Shown piece by piece: positions 5,164-7,566 of a stretch of 7,566 nt of DNA; position 1 is the first letter of the stretch, and each line of letters starts with the position of its first letter. A program made the translations under genes and the position numbers. Under the pieces are notes generated by a model. That model saw nothing but the letters and a program-made list of their open reading frames with translations, had not been told where the DNA came from and ran no database searches. This stretch comes from JBEVEP01 sp040512755 (GTDB lineage Bacteria > Pseudomonadota > Alphaproteobacteria > Rhizobiales > Rhizobiaceae). The stretch covers positions 1-7,566 of the forward strand of contig JBEVEP010000044.1 in the NCBI GenBank assembly GCA_040512755.1, written 5' to 3'.

Positions 5164-6909
5164 ATGAGCAATCGCGCCCGGACGGGTATCGCGCTTAGTC
5201 TGACATTCGCCCTTGCCTTGTCTTTCCAACCGGCCGCAATGGCGGCCTCGCCGGAGCCGGTGAAGGGTGAGCATGGCATGGTGGTCACCGCACAGAAACT
5301 GGCTTCCGATGTGGGTGTGGCCGTCCTGAAAGAGGGCGGTAACGCGGTCGATGCGGCGGTCGCCGTGGGTTATGCCCTGGCGGTCGTCTATCCTGCCGCG
5401 GGCAATCTTGGCGGCGGCGGCTTCATGACGATCCGGCTGAAGGACGGGCGCACGACCTTCCTCGATTTTCGCGAACGCGCACCGCTGGCTTCGACGAAGA
5501 CCATGTATCTCGACGACAAGGGCAATCCGGTCGAGGGCCTGAGCACCGAAGGCTACCTGGCGATCGGCGTGCCGGGGTCTGTCATGGGCTTCGAGACAGC
5601 CCGCACAAAGTACGGCACGCTTGCGCGCGAGAAGCTGATGGAGCCAGCGATCCGTCTCGCCCGAGAGGGCTTCAAACTGGAAGAGGGCGACATCGCATCC
5701 TTTGCAGAGGGCAATGAGATGTTTGCCAAGGATCAAGCCGCGGGCGCCATTTTCCTCAAGCCGGATGGCAAACCCTACGCGCTTGGCGACACGCTCGTTC
5801 AGGCCGATCTGGCGTCGTCGCTTTCCGCGATTGCAGAGAAAGGACCCGACGCCTTCTACAAAGGCCCGATCGCCGACGCCATCGTCAAGGCCAGCGGGGA
5901 GAAAGGCGGCATCCTCGCCAAGCCGGACTTCGAGCAATATTCCGTCCGTGAGCTCGACCCTGTGAAATGCAGCTATCGCGGCTATGAGATCGCCTCGTCC
6001 CCGCCGCCAAGTTCGGGCGGGGCCATCATCTGCGAAATTCTCAACGTGCTTGAGAACTATCCCCTCTCCTATCTCGGCTATGGCTCCGCCGAAACCGTTC
6101 ACGCCATGGTCGAGGCGATGCGTCACGCCTATGTCGACCGCAACACGTCGCTCGGCGATCCGGATTTCGTCGATAATCCAGTGAGCAAGCTCACGGACAA
6201 GGCCTATGCCAAGGAGATCCGCGCCAAGATCAATCCGTTCAAGGCCGGCGTCTCGCAGGAACTCATTCCGGAGGGTTTCGCAGAGAGCAAGGAAACGACC
6301 CACTATTCGATCGTCGACGACGAGGGCAACGCTGTCGCGGTGACGTACACGCTGAACGGGTCGTTCGGCGCCGGCGTCGTCGCGCCGGGCACTGGCATCC
6401 TGCTCAACAATGAAATGGACGATTTCACCGCCAAACCAGGCGTGCCGAATCTCTACGGACTGGTGCAAGGCGAGGCAAACGCGATCGCGCCGAAGAAGAC
6501 GCCGCTTTCGTCGATGAGCCCGACAATCCTCTCCAAGGACGGCAAGCCTTTCATGGTCATCGGCAGCCCCGGCGGCGCACGCATCATCACCATCACCCTG
6601 GAAGCAATCGTCAATGTGATCGACCACGGCATGAATATCCAGGAGGCTATCGACGCGCCCCGCGTCCACCATCAATGGCTGCCGGACACGGTCTATATGG
6701 AGCCCTACGCGCTTTCAGCCGACACGGTCCGCATCCTCACCGAGATGGGCCACGACGTCGGCATCGACGAGAACTGGACGATCTGGGGCGAGGCGGCGGG
6801 CATCCTTGTCGGCGGCGAGAGTCTCGCCGAGATCGAGGCTGGTGGCGGCGCGCGCTATTACGGAGCGATCGACAGCCGCGCAACCGCCGGCGCCGCGCGG
6901 GGCTATTGA
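5164..6909 (+). CDS. ggt: Gamma-glutamyltransferase (glutathione hydrolase) precursor
   Basis: The 581-residue precursor of periplasmic GGT transfers or hydrolyses the gamma-glutamyl group of glutathione and related compounds. Residues 1-27 are a signal peptide (SNRAR, hydrophobic core, AMA|ASP). The proenzyme cleaves itself before a Thr; here that is Thr378 in ESKETTHYS, giving a large subunit of about 350 residues and a small one of 204. Active-site positions known from Escherichia coli GGT are present: Arg103 (DFRER), Thr396 and Asn398 (YTLNGSFG), Glu417 and Asp420 (NNEMDDF), Ser449-Ser450 (PLSSMSPT) and the GSPGGARI oxyanion loop. Glu417 replaces the E. coli Gln, as in human GGT1, so it is not a defect. 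The enzyme appears complete and active. It follows the permease gene by 166 bp with a hairpin between, so it is probably transcribed separately. It may supply amino acids from extracellular glutathione. A cephalosporin or glutaryl acylase role is less likely, since the GGT motifs are all present. Confidence 0.95.
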   Translation: MSNRARTGIALSLTFALALSFQPAAMAASPEPVKGEHGMVVTAQKLASDVGVAVLKEGGNAVDAAVAVGYALAVVYPAAGNLGGGGFMTIRLKDGRTTFLDFRERAPLASTKTMYLDDKGNPVEGLSTEGYLAIGVPGSVMGFETARTKYGTLAREKLMEPAIRLAREGFKLEEGDIASFAEGNEMFAKDQAAGAIFLKPDGKPYALGDTLVQADLASSLSAIAEKGPDAFYKGPIADAIVKASGEKGGILAKPDFEQYSVRELDPVKCSYRGYEIASSPPPSSGGAIICEILNVLENYPLSYLGYGSAETVHAMVEAMRHAYVDRNTSLGDPDFVDNPVSKLTDKAYAKEIRAKINPFKAGVSQELIPEGFAESKETTHYSIVDDEGNAVAVTYTLNGSFGAGVVAPGTGILLNNEMDDFTAKPGVPNLYGLVQGEANAIAPKKTPLSSMSPTILSKDGKPFMVIGSPGGARIITITLEAIVNVIDHGMNIQEAIDAPRVHHQWLPDTVYMEPYALSADTVRILTEMGHDVGIDENWTIWGEAAGILVGGESLAEIEAGGGARYYGAIDSRATAGAARGY

Positions 6910-6930
6910 TGCCAAGGGCATAACTCCCAT

Positions 6931-6965
6931 CGCCGCGGCCTTCAGATTGTCAGAAGGCCGCGGCG
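6931..6965. terminator. Bidirectional terminator between ggt and the NapC-type gene
   Basis: CGCCGCGGCCTTC (6931-6943) and GAAGGCCGCGGCG (6953-6965) form a perfect 13-bp stem with a 9-nt loop. It sits 21 nt after the ggt stop and 16 nt after the stop of the convergent cytochrome gene. On the plus strand TTGTTC follows, a modest U-tract; on the minus strand there is none, so it works best for ggt but probably serves both transcripts. Confidence 0.75.
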
Positions 6966-6981
6966 TTGTTCGCTCGGGTTG

Positions 6982-7566
6982 TCAGTATTTTCGCCCAGAT
7001 GACCGCGCAGGATGAACAAGTATGTTCGGGTGAACGGTCGCTGCGAGGCGCTCGAGCGTTTCCAGGGCTGACGATTGCGGGAGCCGTTCGCCCTCCAGTT
7101 CCGGCGGCACCTTCCAGCCCGGATCGACGCCTTCCATATTCGGCAGTTCGTGCGCGATGCCCTTGTGGCAGTCGATGCAAGTGGCGTTGCCGGGCAGCAG
7201 GTAACGGGTGTGGATTTCAGCCGCCCGCTCGGTCTGCCTGGTCAGGTCCATCGCGACCGACGAGTGGCAGTTTCGGCATTCCAGACTGTCATTGGCCTTG
7301 AGCCTTGCCCATTCGTGCTGGGCTAGTTCCAGTCGATGGTCGAGAAATTCCCGTCTGGTGTCGATCGTTCCGAAAATCTTGCCCCAGACCTCCTTGGAAG
7401 CCTGCATCTTGCGGGCGATCTTGTCGGTCCATTCGTGCGGCACGTGACAATCGGGACAGGTTGCCCGCACGCCGGAACGATTGGCGAAATGGATGGTGCG
7501 CGTCAGTTCCTGAAAGACGTTGTCGTACATTTCATGGCATGAAGTGCAGAACCGCTCGGTGTTGGT
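6982..7566 (-). CDS. napC: NapC/NirT-family tetraheme cytochrome c, C-terminal 194 residues
   Basis: The fragment begins in frame at the window edge and ends at TGA (6982-6984). The N-terminal membrane anchor lies outside. Four CxxCH haem sites are visible: CTSCH (7-11 of the visible part), CPDCH (37-41), CRNCH (97-101) and CIDCH (130-134). Long stretches follow Escherichia coli NapC closely: RSGVRATCPDCHVPHE, the KIFG-x-IDT segment and CIDCHKGIAH-x-LP. NapC takes electrons from quinol in the inner membrane and passes them to the periplasmic nitrate reductase NapAB. E. coli NapC ends near the position of DPGW (148-151) here, whereas this protein continues for about 43 residues without another haem site, rich in Leu, Glu and Pro. 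Family members NirT and CymA are alternatives, but the match and the usual last position of napC in nap operons favour NapC. Its partners should lie to the right. Confidence 0.82.
   Translation of the reverse strand, partial: TNTERFCTSCHEMYDNVFQELTRTIHFANRSGVRATCPDCHVPHEWTDKIARKMQASKEVWGKIFGTIDTRREFLDHRLELAQHEWARLKANDSLECRNCHSSVAMDLTRQTERAAEIHTRYLLPGNATCIDCHKGIAHELPNMEGVDPGWKVPPELEGERLPQSSALETLERLAATVHPNILVHPARSSGRKY

Noticed and set aside
5146..6675. 509-residue open frame on the minus strand opposite ggt
   Set aside because: The plus strand clearly encodes GGT with all active-site motifs. The antisense product resembles no family and is a codon-bias artefact.
2499..6909. A single operon of patatin, permease and ggt
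   Set aside because: The 166-bp gap with a strong hairpin, plus a separate strong ribosome binding site for ggt, makes independent transcription more likely, though read-through cannot be excluded.

Overview
The window looks like chromosomal or large-replicon DNA from an alphaproteobacterium, probably of the order Hyphomicrobiales (rhizobia and relatives). This rests on the GC-rich coding style, a NapC-type cytochrome, an autotransporter with a rhizobial-looking N-terminus, and a patatin-like lipase next to a GntP-type permease. The genus cannot be fixed by reading alone. Every recognisable gene belongs to a known family, and I see no phage, insertion sequence, CRISPR array, tRNA or rRNA.

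Left part (1-1654, minus strand). An AraC-family regulator (689-1654) reads leftward toward the 5' end of a probable autotransporter (1-334, cut by the window edge). About 350 bp separate them. That gap holds two perfect 9-bp hairpins, one of which sits just upstream of the autotransporter ribosome binding site.

Middle gap (1655-2498). About 840 bp lack a convincing gene. The gap contains two inverted repeats, an AT-rich island at about 2035-2260, a degenerate 21/24-bp direct repeat, a weak minus-strand ORF that may be a gene remnant, and a TGCA-C-TGCA dyad 26 bp before the next gene.

Right part (2499-6909, plus strand). A patatin-like phospholipase and a GntP-family permease are 3 bp apart and almost certainly co-transcribed. 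A strong hairpin follows, then a periplasmic gamma-glutamyltransferase (ggt) with its own strong ribosome binding site. In other bacteria GntP-type permeases accompany 3-hydroxybutyrate dehydrogenase. The lipase-permease pair may therefore handle 3-hydroxybutyrate or polyhydroxybutyrate-related substrates, but this is inference, because no dehydrogenase gene lies in the window. GGT would act separately, releasing glutamate from glutathione and other gamma-glutamyl compounds in the periplasm.

Right edge (6982-7566, minus strand). The C-terminal 194 residues of a NapC-type tetraheme quinol dehydrogenase converge on ggt, and the two genes share a 13-bp perfect hairpin terminator. A nap (periplasmic nitrate reductase) operon probably continues beyond the right edge.
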